Both the position numbers and the translations under genes were made by a program. A DNA stretch of 64,000 nt from Rhodovulum sulfidophilum. Its GTDB lineage: Bacteria; Pseudomonadota; Alphaproteobacteria; Rhodobacterales; Rhodobacteraceae. Location of the stretch: the NCBI GenBank assembly GCA_003241785.1, contig QFPW01000012.1:62001-126000 (forward strand), written 5' to 3'. This document shows positions 46,314-55,671 of the stretch, in pieces (the first letter of the stretch is position 1; each line of letters begins with the position of its first letter). The notes below the pieces were generated by a model, which was not told the DNA's origin, did not search any database, and was given only the letters and a program-made list of their open reading frames with translations.

Positions 46314-46558
46314 GGCCGATTCCCTCGGCGCGCGGGCGTTCGCGGCGGACGCGATTCGCGCGTGCCGGCGTCCGGCCGCCACGCACGATTGGAGAACGTT
46401 TTTTGCACCTTCGTACCTCCCGGAGAAAATCCTTGCCGCGGCGCGGCGAAGAACGATCAGACCCTTCCCTTGCAAAACATGAAAATCTCGATTGATCTAG
46501 TGTAGATTAAAGGATGGGCGGGAAAACGGCCATCCGGAGCACAAGGATCGGGCAGCGT
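46314..46558. promoter_or_regulatory. Divergent control region of Lrp and monooxygenase genes
   Basis: AT-rich by local standards. TTTTTTGCA near 46400 and TTGCAAAA near 46471 form a wide inverted pair, and AAATCTCGATTGATCTAGTG follows. Lrp proteins bind such AT-rich, loosely symmetric sites, but no single promoter can be called with confidence. Confidence 0.35.
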
Positions 46559-47782
46559 ATGGGACGCACGGAATTCGACTGGCGCACGGAGGCGACCTCC
46601 CGCTACGACACGCTGGCGGCCCGGTTCCGGCCGCTGTTCGCGCGGATCGCCGAGGGCGCCGTCGCGCGCGAGAAGGAGCGGCGGCTGCCGGTCGAGGAAC
46701 TGGACTGGCTGCGGGATTCCGGCTTCACCGCCGTGCGCGTCCCGCTCGAGCACGGCGGCGGCGGCGCGAGCCTGCCGGATCTCTTCCGGCTGCTGATCGA
46801 TCTGGCGGAGGCGGATTCGAACCTGCCCCAGGCGCTGCGCGCGCATTTCGCCTTCATCGAGGACCGGCTGAACGCGCCCGAGGCCGAGGCGCTGCCGTGG
46901 TTCGCCCGCTTCATCGCCGGCGACACGGTCGGCAGCGCCTGGACCGAGGTCGGCGCGGTGAAGCTCGGCGCGGTCGCGACCCGGCTGCGGCCCGACGGGG
47001 ACGGCTTCCGGCTCGACGGCGAGAAGTACTATTCGACCGGCACGATCTTCGCCGACTGGATCGACGTCTATACCGAGCGCGACGACACCGGCGCGCCGGT
47101 GATCGCGCTGACCGCCACCGACCAGCCGGGCGTCACCCCGCGCGACGACTGGAACGGGTTCGGCCAGCGCACCACCGGCAGCGGCGCCACGGTCTTCGAG
47201 GGCGCCCGGGTCGAGGCCGCCAACGTCTATCCGTTCGAGACCCGCTTCCGCTACCAGACCGCCTATTATCAGCTGGTGCTGAACGCGGTGCTCGCGGGGT
47301 CGGCGCGGGCGGCGGTGAGCGAGGCGGCGCGGCTCCTGAAGGCGCGCACGCGGGCCTACAGCCACGGCAACGGCCGCGTGGCGCCGGCCGACCCGCAGCT
47401 CCTGCAGGTGATCGGCCGGGCGAAGGCCGCGGCCTACGCCGCCGAGGCCGTGACGATCGCGGCGGCGGCGACGACCGAGCAGGCTCTGTTCGCGCGCCGG
47501 GCCGGGGACGCGGCGGCCGAGGCGGCGGCGAACGTGGCGGCCGAGCTCGAATCCGCCCAGGCGCAGGTGATCGCCGCCGATCTCGCCTTCCGCGCGACGA
47601 CCGAGATCTTCAACGCCCTCGGCGCCTCGGCGGTCGACCGCGATCTCGCGCTCGATCGCCACTGGCGCAACGCGCGCACCGCCGCGAGCCACAACCCGCT
47701 CGTCTACAAGGAGCGGGTGATCGGCGACCACGCGGTCAACGGGACCGAGCCCGTCTACGTCTGGCAGATCGGCCAGGGCTGA
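46559..47782 (+). CDS. Acyl-CoA dehydrogenase-like flavin monooxygenase (SfnB/DszC type)
   Basis: 407 aa from 46559 (AAGGA ahead); an earlier ATG at 46514 is possible. The three-domain acyl-CoA dehydrogenase fold is indicated by LDWLRDSGFTAVRVPLEHGG, GSAWTEVGAVKLG (flavin region) and the helical C-terminus with EIFNALGASAVDRDLALDRH. The RHWRNAR-type C-terminal motif (here RHWRNARTAA) is typical of the DszC/SfnB and flavin-monooxygenase branch rather than true acyl-CoA dehydrogenases. Next to an LLM-class monooxygenase gene, a role in oxidising organosulfur or N-containing compounds is likely; the substrate is unknown. Confidence 0.85.
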   Translation: MGRTEFDWRTEATSRYDTLAARFRPLFARIAEGAVAREKERRLPVEELDWLRDSGFTAVRVPLEHGGGGASLPDLFRLLIDLAEADSNLPQALRAHFAFIEDRLNAPEAEALPWFARFIAGDTVGSAWTEVGAVKLGAVATRLRPDGDGFRLDGEKYYSTGTIFADWIDVYTERDDTGAPVIALTATDQPGVTPRDDWNGFGQRTTGSGATVFEGARVEAANVYPFETRFRYQTAYYQLVLNAVLAGSARAAVSEAARLLKARTRAYSHGNGRVAPADPQLLQVIGRAKAAAYAAEAVTIAAAATTEQALFARRAGDAAAEAAANVAAELESAQAQVIAADLAFRATTEIFNALGASAVDRDLALDRHWRNARTAASHNPLVYKERVIGDHAVNGTEPVYVWQIGQG

Positions 47783-47823
47783 CGCGCCCGAGCGACTGCA
47801 ATCTTTTCCGGAGTATCAGGTCC

Positions 47824-49242
47824 ATGTCGAAGACCATCCGTTTCAACGCTTTCGAGATGAACTGCGTCGGGCACCAGTCGCCCGGCCTGTGGCGCCACCC
47901 GCGCGACCGGTCCTGGCAGTACGAGGATCTCGAGTACTGGACCGATCTCGCGAAGATCCTCGAAGGCGGGATCTTCGATTCGATCTTCATCGCCGACGTG
48001 ATCGGCTATTACGATGTCTACCAGGGCAACCTCGACAACGCGCTGCTGCAGGGCGTGCAGGTGCCGGTGAACGATCCCTTGCAGCTCGCCAATCCGATCG
48101 CGCTCGCGACCGAGCATCTCGGGATCGGCATCACCGCCTCGACCTCGTTCGAGCATCCCTACACCTTCGCGCGCCGGCTCTCGACCGCCGACCATCACAC
48201 CAAGGGCCGCGTCGGCTGGAACATCGTCACGTCCTACCTTGAGAGCGGGGCGAAGAACGTGGGCCAGGCCGGGCTGAAGAAGCACGACAACCGCTACGAG
48301 GTCGCCGAGGAATACGTCGAGGTGCTCTACAAGCTCTTCGAGGGCAGCTGGGAGGAGGGCGCGGTGGTCCGCGACCGCGAGCGGGGCATCTTCGCGGACC
48401 CGACCAAGATCCACGAGATCGGGCACAAGGGCCGGCATTTCGACGTCCCGGGCTATCACCTCTGCGAGCCCTCGCCGCAGCGCACCCCGGTGCTGTTCCA
48501 GGCCGGCGCCTCGGGGTCGGGCAAGCAGTTCGCGGCGGGCCACGCCGAATGCGTCTTCATCTCGACCCCGCTCAAATCGGCGACGACGGCCTATGTGAGC
48601 GAGATCCGGCGGCGCGCGGCCGAGCAGGGCAGGGACCCGAGCAAGGTCCTGATCTATGCGATGGCCACGGTGATCGTCGACGAGACCGACGCCAAGGCGA
48701 AGGCGAAATACGAGGACTACGTCAGCCACGCCTCCTACGACGGCGCGCTGGTGCTGATGTCGGGCTGGACCGGAATCGATTTTGGCCGCTACGCGCCGAC
48801 CGACACGGTGAAGAAGGTCGAGACCAACGCGATCATCTCGGCGGTCGAGCATCTCGCGGGCGGCGACAAGGTCTGGACTATCGAGGAACTCGCCAGATGG
48901 GGCGGTATCGGCGGCATGGGCCCGCTCTTCGTCGGCTCGGCTTCGACGGTCGCCGACCTGCTCCAGCAATGGGTCGAGGAGACCGACGTCGACGGGTTCA
49001 ACCTCGCCTACGCGCTGGCGCACGAGACCTTCGCCGACGTGGTCGGGTATCTGGTGCCCGAGCTGCAGCGGCGCGGCGTCTATCCGACCGACTATCGGCC
49101 CGGCACTTTGCGCGAGAAGCTGTTCGGCGCGGGGCCGTACCTGCCCGCGACGCATCCGGCCGCCCAGTTCCGCGACATCGAGGCGGTGAAGCGGCGCGAG
49201 GCCGAGGAGCGGACTTCGCCCCGCGTCGTCGCCGCCTTCTGA
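47824..49242 (+). CDS. LLM-class flavin-dependent monooxygenase (NtaA/SnaA/DszA family)
   Basis: 472 aa. The opening IRFNAFEMNCVGHQSPGLW, followed by FDSIFIADVIGYYDVYQGN and GRVGWNIVTSYL, is typical of the NtaA/SnaA/DszA/SfnG subgroup, TIM-barrel enzymes that use FMNH2 and O2. Relatives oxidise nitrilotriacetate, EDTA, dibenzothiophene sulfone or dimethyl sulfone. The gene sits between the acyl-CoA-dehydrogenase-like protein and a complete Liv transporter, so the compound is probably imported and then oxidised. No flavin reductase gene is nearby. Confidence 0.9.
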   Translation: MSKTIRFNAFEMNCVGHQSPGLWRHPRDRSWQYEDLEYWTDLAKILEGGIFDSIFIADVIGYYDVYQGNLDNALLQGVQVPVNDPLQLANPIALATEHLGIGITASTSFEHPYTFARRLSTADHHTKGRVGWNIVTSYLESGAKNVGQAGLKKHDNRYEVAEEYVEVLYKLFEGSWEEGAVVRDRERGIFADPTKIHEIGHKGRHFDVPGYHLCEPSPQRTPVLFQAGASGSGKQFAAGHAECVFISTPLKSATTAYVSEIRRRAAEQGRDPSKVLIYAMATVIVDETDAKAKAKYEDYVSHASYDGALVLMSGWTGIDFGRYAPTDTVKKVETNAIISAVEHLAGGDKVWTIEELARWGGIGGMGPLFVGSASTVADLLQQWVEETDVDGFNLAYALAHETFADVVGYLVPELQRRGVYPTDYRPGTLREKLFGAGPYLPATHPAAQFRDIEAVKRREAEERTSPRVVAAF

Positions 49243-49265
49243 ACCCGAGCGAGACCGAGGACATC

Positions 49266-50054
49266 ATGACGACGCAACAGGCCGTGCCACCGGCCTCCTT
49301 GGACCTGCGCGGCGTCTCGCTCTCGTTCCGGGGGGTGAAGGCGATCTCGGACCTCTCCTTCTCGGTGCGGGCGGGCGAGATCTGCGCGCTCATAGGCCCG
49401 AACGGCGCGGGGAAGAGCTCGCTTCTCAACATCCTCAACGGCGTCTACGTGCCCGACAGCGGCGAGATCCGTTTCGACGGCGCGCCGTTCGACCGCATCC
49501 GCCCGATCGAGGCGGCGCGGCGCGGGATCGCGCGGAGCTTCCAGAACAACGCGCTCTTCAAGCGGATGAGCGTGATCGACAACGTGATCGCTGGCGCGGC
49601 GCGCCATGGCCGCGCCACGCTGATCGAGGAAGCCTTCCGCCTGCCGCGCGCCCGCGCCCAGGAGGCGGCGTTCCGCGCCGAGGCGACCCGCGTGCTCGAC
49701 CTCCTGCGGCTCACCCGCCACCGCGACGCGGTGGTGGGCAGCCTGCCCTACGGGGTGCAGAAGCGCGTCGAGCTCGGCCGGGCGCTGATCTCGCGCCCGC
49801 GCATCCTGCTGCTCGACGAGCCGCTCGCGGGCATGAACGGCGCCGAGAAGCGCGAGATGGCCGAGATCATCGGCCGGGTGAACGCGACGCTCGGCACCAC
49901 GATCGTGCTGATCGAGCATGACATCGGCATCGTGCTCGGCCTCGCGAGCCATGTCGTGGCGCTCGACTACGGGCGCAAGGTCGGGGACGGCACGCCGGCC
50001 GAGATCCGCGCCAATCCCGAGGTCATCGCCGCCTATCTCGGCACGGTTCACTGA
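49266..50054 (+). CDS. livG: Branched-chain-type ABC transporter ATP-binding protein
   Basis: 262 aa. Walker A GPNGAGKSS, signature variant LPYGVQKRVELGRAL and Walker B ILLLDEPLAGMN mark the LivG branch. The signature has LPYG in place of the usual LSYG. Starts 23 bp after the monooxygenase gene and ends 9 bp before livH. Works with LivF on the LivH/LivM permease. Confidence 0.92.
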   Translation: MTTQQAVPPASLDLRGVSLSFRGVKAISDLSFSVRAGEICALIGPNGAGKSSLLNILNGVYVPDSGEIRFDGAPFDRIRPIEAARRGIARSFQNNALFKRMSVIDNVIAGAARHGRATLIEEAFRLPRARAQEAAFRAEATRVLDLLRLTRHRDAVVGSLPYGVQKRVELGRALISRPRILLLDEPLAGMNGAEKREMAEIIGRVNATLGTTIVLIEHDIGIVLGLASHVVALDYGRKVGDGTPAEIRANPEVIAAYLGTVH

Positions 50055-50063
50055 GGGGGCCCC

Positions 50064-50945
50064 ATGTCGCTTTTCATCGAAACGCTGATCGGCGGACTGC
50101 TCGCGGGGACGATGTACTCGCTCGTCGCGATCGGCTTCGTGCTGATCTACAAGGCCTCGGGCGTGTTCAACTACGCGCAGGGCTCGATCCTGCTCTTCGC
50201 GGCGCTGACCTTCGTCACGCTGCACGAGACGGGGATGCCGGCCGCGGTCTCGGTCCTGCTCACGATCGCGAGCCTCGTCGTGATGGCCGCGCTGATTGAG
50301 CGGCTGGTGCTGCGGCCGCTCGCGAACCGCAGCCCGATGACGCTCTTCATGGCGACGCTCGGCCTCGCCTACGTGGTCGAGGGCGGGGCGCAGGGGCTGA
50401 TGGGCTCGCAGGTGCACCAGCTCGACCTCGGCATCCCGGACATGCCGATCTTCGTCGGCGACGTGCTGATCTCCCAGTTCGACCTCACCGCCGCGGGCGT
50501 GGCGATCGCGCTCGTCGGCGTGCTCTGGCTCATGTTCAACCGCACCCGGATCGGCGTATCGCTGCGCGCGGTCGCCGACGACACCCGCGCGGCGCTCTCG
50601 ATCGGGATCGACATCAACCGGATCTGGCTGATCGTCTGGGCGGTCGCGGGCGTGGTCGGCCTCGTCGCGGGCGCGCTCTGGGGGGCGCGGCAGGGGGTGC
50701 AGTTCTCGCTGTCGCTCGTCGTGCTGAAGGCGCTGCCGGTGCTGATCATCGGCGGCTTCACCTCGATCGGCGGCGCCATCGCGGGCGGGCTCATCGTGGG
50801 CGCGGGCGAGACGCTGGCCGAGACCTATCTCGGGCCGCTGATCGGCGGCGGGATCACGCCCTGGTTCGCCTATGTGCTCGCGCTCGCCTTCCTCTTCATC
50901 CGTCCCGCCGGGCTCTTCGGCGATCGCGCCATCGAAAGGGTCTGA
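50064..50945 (+). CDS. livH: Branched-chain-type ABC transporter permease
   Basis: 293 aa, about eight membrane segments. GTMYSLVAIGFVLIYKASGV at the N-terminus and SLRAVADDTRAALSIGID in the cytoplasmic loop are characteristic of LivH. It follows livG by 9 bp and precedes livM by 4 bp. The substrate of the transporter is not determined; the neighbouring monooxygenases suggest an organic nitrogen or sulfur compound rather than leucine itself. Confidence 0.93.
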   Translation: MSLFIETLIGGLLAGTMYSLVAIGFVLIYKASGVFNYAQGSILLFAALTFVTLHETGMPAAVSVLLTIASLVVMAALIERLVLRPLANRSPMTLFMATLGLAYVVEGGAQGLMGSQVHQLDLGIPDMPIFVGDVLISQFDLTAAGVAIALVGVLWLMFNRTRIGVSLRAVADDTRAALSIGIDINRIWLIVWAVAGVVGLVAGALWGARQGVQFSLSLVVLKALPVLIIGGFTSIGGAIAGGLIVGAGETLAETYLGPLIGGGITPWFAYVLALAFLFIRPAGLFGDRAIERV

Positions 50946-50949
50946 GCCC

Positions 50950-52014
50950 ATGTCGCAACCCGATCTCTCGCTCTCCGCGGTCCCGTCGCTCCGGCCACAG
51001 CCGGTCTGGATCGCGGCGGGCGCGGTGGCGCTGCTCTACGCGCTGCCGATGGTCGCGAGCGGCTACTGGCTGAACGCGATCATCCTGCCCTTCCTGATCC
51101 TGTCGCTGGCGGGGCTGGGGCTGAACCTGCTGACCGGCTACGCGGGACAGCTCTCGCTCGGTTCGGGCGCCTTCATGGCGATCGGCGCCTATGCGACCTT
51201 CCTCCTCGCCACCCACGCCTCCTGGCTGCCGCTGCCCGTAGCGCTGGTCGTGGCGGGGCTGATCGCGGGGCTGGCGGGCGCGGTGGCGGGCCTGCCGAGC
51301 CTCAGGATCAAGGGGTTCTATCTCATCGTCGGCACGCTGGCGCTGCAGTTCTTCGTCGAATGGCTGTTCCTGAAATTCCCGTTCTTCTACAACGGCAATT
51401 CCTCCGGCACGATCGCGCTCGCCAATCTCTCGGCCTTCGGGATCGACCTCTCGGGCGACCATGGCCGCTACTGGCTGGCGCTGACGGCGATCCTCCCGCT
51501 CACGCTGATCGCGCGCAATCTCGTGCGGCACGGACCGGGGCGGAGCTGGATGGCGATCCGCGACATGGACACGGCCGCGGCGGTGATCGGCATCCCGGTC
51601 GCCCGCGCCAAGATCACCGCCTTCGCGGTCAGCTCCTTCTATCTCGGCATCGCCGGCGCGCTCTGGGCCTTCGCCTATCTCGGCACCGCGAGCGTGCAGA
51701 GCTTCGGGCTGACGCGCTCCTACCAGATCCTGTTCATCATCATCCTCGGCGGCATGGGCTCGCTCTCGGGCGCCTTCCTCGGCGCGGCCTTCGTGAGCCT
51801 GCTTCCGATCGCGCTCGACGTCGCCTTCCAGCATCTCTTCGCGGGCCAGGTCGACGCGGGCCTGCTGCAGAACCTCCAGAAGGTCATCTTCGGCGCGCTC
51901 ATCATCTGGTTCCTGATCCGGGAACCCGAGGGGCTCGCCCGTCTCCTGACCGACCTCGCCGCCGGCCTCGGCCGCCGCGCGGGGTTTCGGAAACCCGACC
52001 AGCCGGCCGCGTGA
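50950..52014 (+). CDS. livM: Branched-chain-type ABC transporter permease
   Basis: 354 aa, start at 50950. Contains NLLTGYAGQLSLGSGAFMA near the N-terminus and RDMDTAAAVIGIPVARAKI in the coupling region, as in LivM. Paired with LivH. Followed 29 bp later by the first binding-protein gene. Confidence 0.93.
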   Translation: MSQPDLSLSAVPSLRPQPVWIAAGAVALLYALPMVASGYWLNAIILPFLILSLAGLGLNLLTGYAGQLSLGSGAFMAIGAYATFLLATHASWLPLPVALVVAGLIAGLAGAVAGLPSLRIKGFYLIVGTLALQFFVEWLFLKFPFFYNGNSSGTIALANLSAFGIDLSGDHGRYWLALTAILPLTLIARNLVRHGPGRSWMAIRDMDTAAAVIGIPVARAKITAFAVSSFYLGIAGALWAFAYLGTASVQSFGLTRSYQILFIIILGGMGSLSGAFLGAAFVSLLPIALDVAFQHLFAGQVDAGLLQNLQKVIFGALIIWFLIREPEGLARLLTDLAAGLGRRAGFRKPDQPAA

Positions 52015-52043
52015 ACGCCGGCCCGATCCCAATGAGGACAGAC

Positions 52044-53366
52044 ATGAAACGCACCCTGATCGCGGCGCTGCTCGCCGCCACCGCCCTCGGCTCGGTCCCC
52101 GCCTTCGCCGAGCCGGGCGACCAGTACATCCCGCTCCCGACCTACCGCGTCGGGCCCTATGCCTCGTCGGGCGAGCTCTGGTGGGCCGGGACCAAGGACT
52201 ATTTCCGCTACATCAACGACGTCGAGGGCGGCGTGAACGGCGTGAAGCTCGACTACGAGGAATTCGAGACCGAGTGGAACACCGACCGCATCGTCGAGGT
52301 CTATGAGCGGACCAAGGGCGGCAAGCCCGGCGAGCCGGTCGCCTTCTTCTTCACCCATTCGACCCCGGCGAGCTACGCGCTGATCGAGCGCGCGGCCAAG
52401 GACAAGATCCCGCTGGTCGACCCCGCCGGCGGCCGGACCGAGTCGATCGACGGCACGGTCTTCCCCTACGCCTTCCCGCTGCTCTTCAGCTACTACAGCC
52501 AGGCCTCGACCGGCATCAACTACATCGCCGAGAAGGAGGGCGGGTTCGAGAACCTCAAGGGCAAAAAGATCGCGACGGTCTATCACGACAGCCCCTATGG
52601 CCGCGAGACGCAGGCCGCGATCGCGGCGCTGGCCGAGAAATACGGCTTCGAGAACATCCAGATCCCGGTCGCGGATCCCGGCAACGAGCAGTCGGCGCAG
52701 TGGCGCCAGATCCGCGAGGCGAAGCCCGACTGGATCTTCCTCCGCACCTGGGGCGTCTCGACCCCGGTCGCGATCAAGACCGCCGCGCGGTTCGGCTTCC
52801 CAGCCGACCACATCATCGGCGACGTCTGGGCCGGGTCGGAATCCGACGTGATCCCGGCCGGCGAGGCCGCGATCGGCTACCAGGCGCTGGCCCCCTATCC
52901 GGGCGGCGCGGATTTCGGGATCCACGAGCGGCTCCGGGCCGAGATCCTCGACAAGGGCAAGTCGGACCTGCGCGACCAGAAGTACTTCGGCGCGGTCTAC
53001 TACAACATCGGCCTCATCAACGCGGCGCTCGCGGTCGAGGCGCTGCGCGCCGGCCAGGCGCATTTCGGGAACCGCGCGCTCAACGGCGAGGAGGGCCGCT
53101 GGGCCTTCGAGCACCTGACGATCGACGAGCCCCGGCTCGAGGAGATCGGCTTCGCGGGCCTGCTGCAGCCGATCGCGATCACCCCCCGCGACCATGAGGG
53201 CGGCGGCGCCGCGCGCATCCAGCAATGGGACGGCGAGAAATGGGTGCTCGTCACCGACTGGATCAAGGCCGATCCCGAGGTGGTCCAGCCGCTGATCGCC
53301 GAGAAATCCGCCGCCTATGCCAAGGAGCACGGGATCACCCCGCGCAATCCCGACGCCGAATTCTGA
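52044..53366 (+). CDS. Branched-chain-type ABC transporter substrate-binding protein (copy 1)
   Basis: 440 aa with a signal peptide (MKRTLIAALLAATALGS, cleavage after PAFA). The mature part, YIPLPTYRVGPYASSGELWW, is typical of a LivK-like subfamily that carries RVGPYA. VADPGNEQSAQWRQ and FLRTWGVSTPVAIKTAARFG are shared with the second copy. It should bind the ligand in the periplasm for LivHM. Located directly upstream of its paralogue. Confidence 0.9.
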   Translation: MKRTLIAALLAATALGSVPAFAEPGDQYIPLPTYRVGPYASSGELWWAGTKDYFRYINDVEGGVNGVKLDYEEFETEWNTDRIVEVYERTKGGKPGEPVAFFFTHSTPASYALIERAAKDKIPLVDPAGGRTESIDGTVFPYAFPLLFSYYSQASTGINYIAEKEGGFENLKGKKIATVYHDSPYGRETQAAIAALAEKYGFENIQIPVADPGNEQSAQWRQIREAKPDWIFLRTWGVSTPVAIKTAARFGFPADHIIGDVWAGSESDVIPAGEAAIGYQALAPYPGGADFGIHERLRAEILDKGKSDLRDQKYFGAVYYNIGLINAALAVEALRAGQAHFGNRALNGEEGRWAFEHLTIDEPRLEEIGFAGLLQPIAITPRDHEGGGAARIQQWDGEKWVLVTDWIKADPEVVQPLIAEKSAAYAKEHGITPRNPDAEF

Positions 53367-53379
53367 CCCGACCGGGCCA

Positions 53380-53394
53380 GCCCCGTTCCGGGGC
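53380..53394 (+). terminator. Small hairpin between the two binding-protein genes
   Basis: GCCCCG-TTC-CGGGGC, a 6-bp stem 14 bp after the first binding-protein stop. Probably an mRNA-stabilising or attenuating element; no T-tract. Confidence 0.35.
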
Positions 53395-53421
53395 CGCCCG
53401 CGAACTCCCCCGGAGATCCTC

Positions 53422-54753
53422 ATGACCAGAGCCCCGCTTCGCCTCGCGGTCGCCGCCGCCCTCTCGCTCCTCGCCGCTCCCGCCTTCGCGGTCGACACGA
53501 CGCCCGGCCCGGACGGCGACAAGCAGTTCTTCCCGATCGCGAGCTACCGCGTCGGCCCCTACGCCGGCGCCTCAGCCTCGATCTGGGCCGGACGCATCGA
53601 CTATTACCGCTACGTCAACGAGGTCGAGGGCGGCATCAACGGCGTGCCGATCGTCTGGCAGGAATGCGAGACGGAATGGACCGCCGAGAAGGGCATCGAA
53701 TGCTATGAGCGGCTGAAGCACGGGCTGAACGGCGCGCCGATCGCGGCCTATTTCCCGAATGGCGCGCCGGCGGCCTATGCCCTCACCGACCGGGCGGCGG
53801 CGGACAAGATCCCGCTGGTCACCCTCGCCTATGGCCGGACCGAGGCGACCGACGGGCGGGTCTTCCCCTACAATTTCCCGATCATGGTCACCTTCTATTC
53901 CGAGGCCTCGGCGCTCGTGAACTACATCGCCGAGCGCGAGGGCGGGTTCGAGAACCTCAGGGGCAAGACCATCGCCACGGTCTACCACGACAGCGCCTAT
54001 GGCCGCGAGACGCTGGAGCCGATGGCGCTGCTCGCCGAGAAATACGGCTTCGAGAACGTGCAGATCCCGGTGGCCGATCCCGGCAACGAGCAGTCGGCGC
54101 AGTGGCGCCAGGTGCGCGAGGCGCGGCCCGACTGGGTATTCCTGCGGACCTGGGGCGTCTCGACCCCGGTCGCGATCAAGACCGCCGCGCGCTACGGCAT
54201 CCCGGCGGACCATATCGTCGGTGACGTCTGGGCGAGCTCCGAGGAGGACGTGATCCCGGCCGCCGACGCGGCCAAGGGCTATCTCGCGCTCACCCCCTAT
54301 CCGGGCGGCGCGGATTTCGAGATCCACAAGCGGCTCAAGGCCGCGATCCTCGACACCGGCAAATCCGACCTGCGCGACCCGAAGGCCTTCGGCAGCGTCT
54401 ACTACAACTCCGGCCTCGTCGACGCGCTGATCTCGGTCGAGATCGTGCGCCAGGCGCAGGCGAAGTTCGGCAACCGGCCGATCACCAGCGAGGAGGGCCA
54501 GTGGGCGCTCGAAAACCTCCGGCTCGACGACGCGGCTCTTGAACAGGCGGGCTTCCTCGGCCTCGTGCAGAACCTCCAGCTCTCGCCCGAGGACCACGAG
54601 GGCGGCGGCGCGGTGCGGGTGCAGCAGTGGGACGGCGCGAAATGGACCCCGATCAGCGACTGGGTGCAGGCCGACCGCGCGCTGCTCCGGCCGCTCATAG
54701 AGGCCAAGGCCGAAGCCTACGCCAAGGAGCACGGGATCGATGTCTCGAACTGA
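53422..54753 (+). CDS. Branched-chain-type ABC transporter substrate-binding protein (copy 2)
   Basis: 443 aa, signal peptide with cleavage near PAFA (residue about 23). FFPIASYRVGPYAGASASIW, VADPGNEQSAQWRQ and FLRTWGVSTPVAIKTAARYG show it is a close paralogue of the preceding protein, with differences concentrated in the N-terminal lobe (CETEWTAEKGIECYERLK has two Cys that copy 1 lacks). Tandem duplication and divergence of the receptor would widen specificity. Overlaps livF by 14 bp. Confidence 0.9.
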   Translation: MTRAPLRLAVAAALSLLAAPAFAVDTTPGPDGDKQFFPIASYRVGPYAGASASIWAGRIDYYRYVNEVEGGINGVPIVWQECETEWTAEKGIECYERLKHGLNGAPIAAYFPNGAPAAYALTDRAAADKIPLVTLAYGRTEATDGRVFPYNFPIMVTFYSEASALVNYIAEREGGFENLRGKTIATVYHDSAYGRETLEPMALLAEKYGFENVQIPVADPGNEQSAQWRQVREARPDWVFLRTWGVSTPVAIKTAARYGIPADHIVGDVWASSEEDVIPAADAAKGYLALTPYPGGADFEIHKRLKAAILDTGKSDLRDPKAFGSVYYNSGLVDALISVEIVRQAQAKFGNRPITSEEGQWALENLRLDDAALEQAGFLGLVQNLQLSPEDHEGGGAVRVQQWDGAKWTPISDWVQADRALLRPLIEAKAEAYAKEHGIDVSN

Positions 54754-55534
54754 GCCCGGCGTGAAGCCCGGATCCGCGGCGGAGCCCGCCGCGGCGCGGG
54801 CGCTGGAGGTCGCGGGGATCGAGGTCGTCTACGGCGGCGCGATCCTCGCCGTCGCCGACGTCTCGCTCTCGGTCGGACCGGGCGAGGTCGTGGCCCTGCT
54901 CGGCGCCAACGGCGCCGGCAAGAGCACGACGCTGAAGGCGATCTCGGGGCTGATCGCCTCGGATCGCGGCCGGGTCTCGCGCGGGCGCGTCACCTGGGAC
55001 GGCGCCGAGACCGCCGGCGTGCCCCCGAACCGGCTGACCGAGCGCGGGATCGTGCACGTGCTCGAGGGGCGGCACGTCTTCCCGCAGCTCACGGTCGAGG
55101 AGAACCTGCGCGCCGGCGCCTTCCTCCGCCGCCCGTCGTCGCGCGCGCTCGAGGAACGGCTGGAGCGCGTCTACCGCTGGTTCCCGCGGCTTCGCGCGAA
55201 GCGGCGGACGCTCGCCGGGCTCACCTCGGGCGGCGAGCAGCAGATGATCGCGATCGGCCGCGCGCTCCTGACCGAGCCCCGGCTCGTGCTGCTCGACGAG
55301 CCCTCGATGGGGCTGGCGCCGAAGATCGTCGCGGAGATCTTCGAGATCATCGTCGAGCTCAACCGCGCCGAGGGGCTGTCCTTCCTCGTCGCCGAGCAGA
55401 ACGTCGCCCAGTCGCTCGCCCACGCGCACCGCGCCTATGTGCTCGACGCCGGGCGCGTGGCGCTGGAGGGCGCCGCCGCGGAGCTGCGCGCCCGCGACGA
55501 CCTCGACCGGATCTATCTCGGCGAAAGCGCCTGA
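54740..55534 (+). CDS. livF: Branched-chain-type ABC transporter ATP-binding protein
   Basis: 264 aa, start at 54740 inside the end of the binding-protein gene (AAGGAG ahead). Walker A GANGAGKST, signature LTSGGEQQMIAIGRAL and Walker B LVLLDEPSMGLAP fit LivF. An unusual separation from livG by the two binding-protein genes. Ends the transporter operon; a 137-bp gap follows. Confidence 0.92.
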   Translation: MSRTEPGVKPGSAAEPAAARALEVAGIEVVYGGAILAVADVSLSVGPGEVVALLGANGAGKSTTLKAISGLIASDRGRVSRGRVTWDGAETAGVPPNRLTERGIVHVLEGRHVFPQLTVEENLRAGAFLRRPSSRALEERLERVYRWFPRLRAKRRTLAGLTSGGEQQMIAIGRALLTEPRLVLLDEPSMGLAPKIVAEIFEIIVELNRAEGLSFLVAEQNVAQSLAHAHRAYVLDAGRVALEGAAAELRARDDLDRIYLGESA

Positions 55535-55671
55535 GCGCCGCCGTCGCGGTCGCGCGCGCCCCATTCCGGCCCGCGCCGGGGATGTGCTAACCTCGCCCGG
55601 AAACGGGGCGCGGACATGACGGACCCCGGAAAGGGCCGGGGCATACCCCGGCGGTCGGCGGGGAGAAGAGC

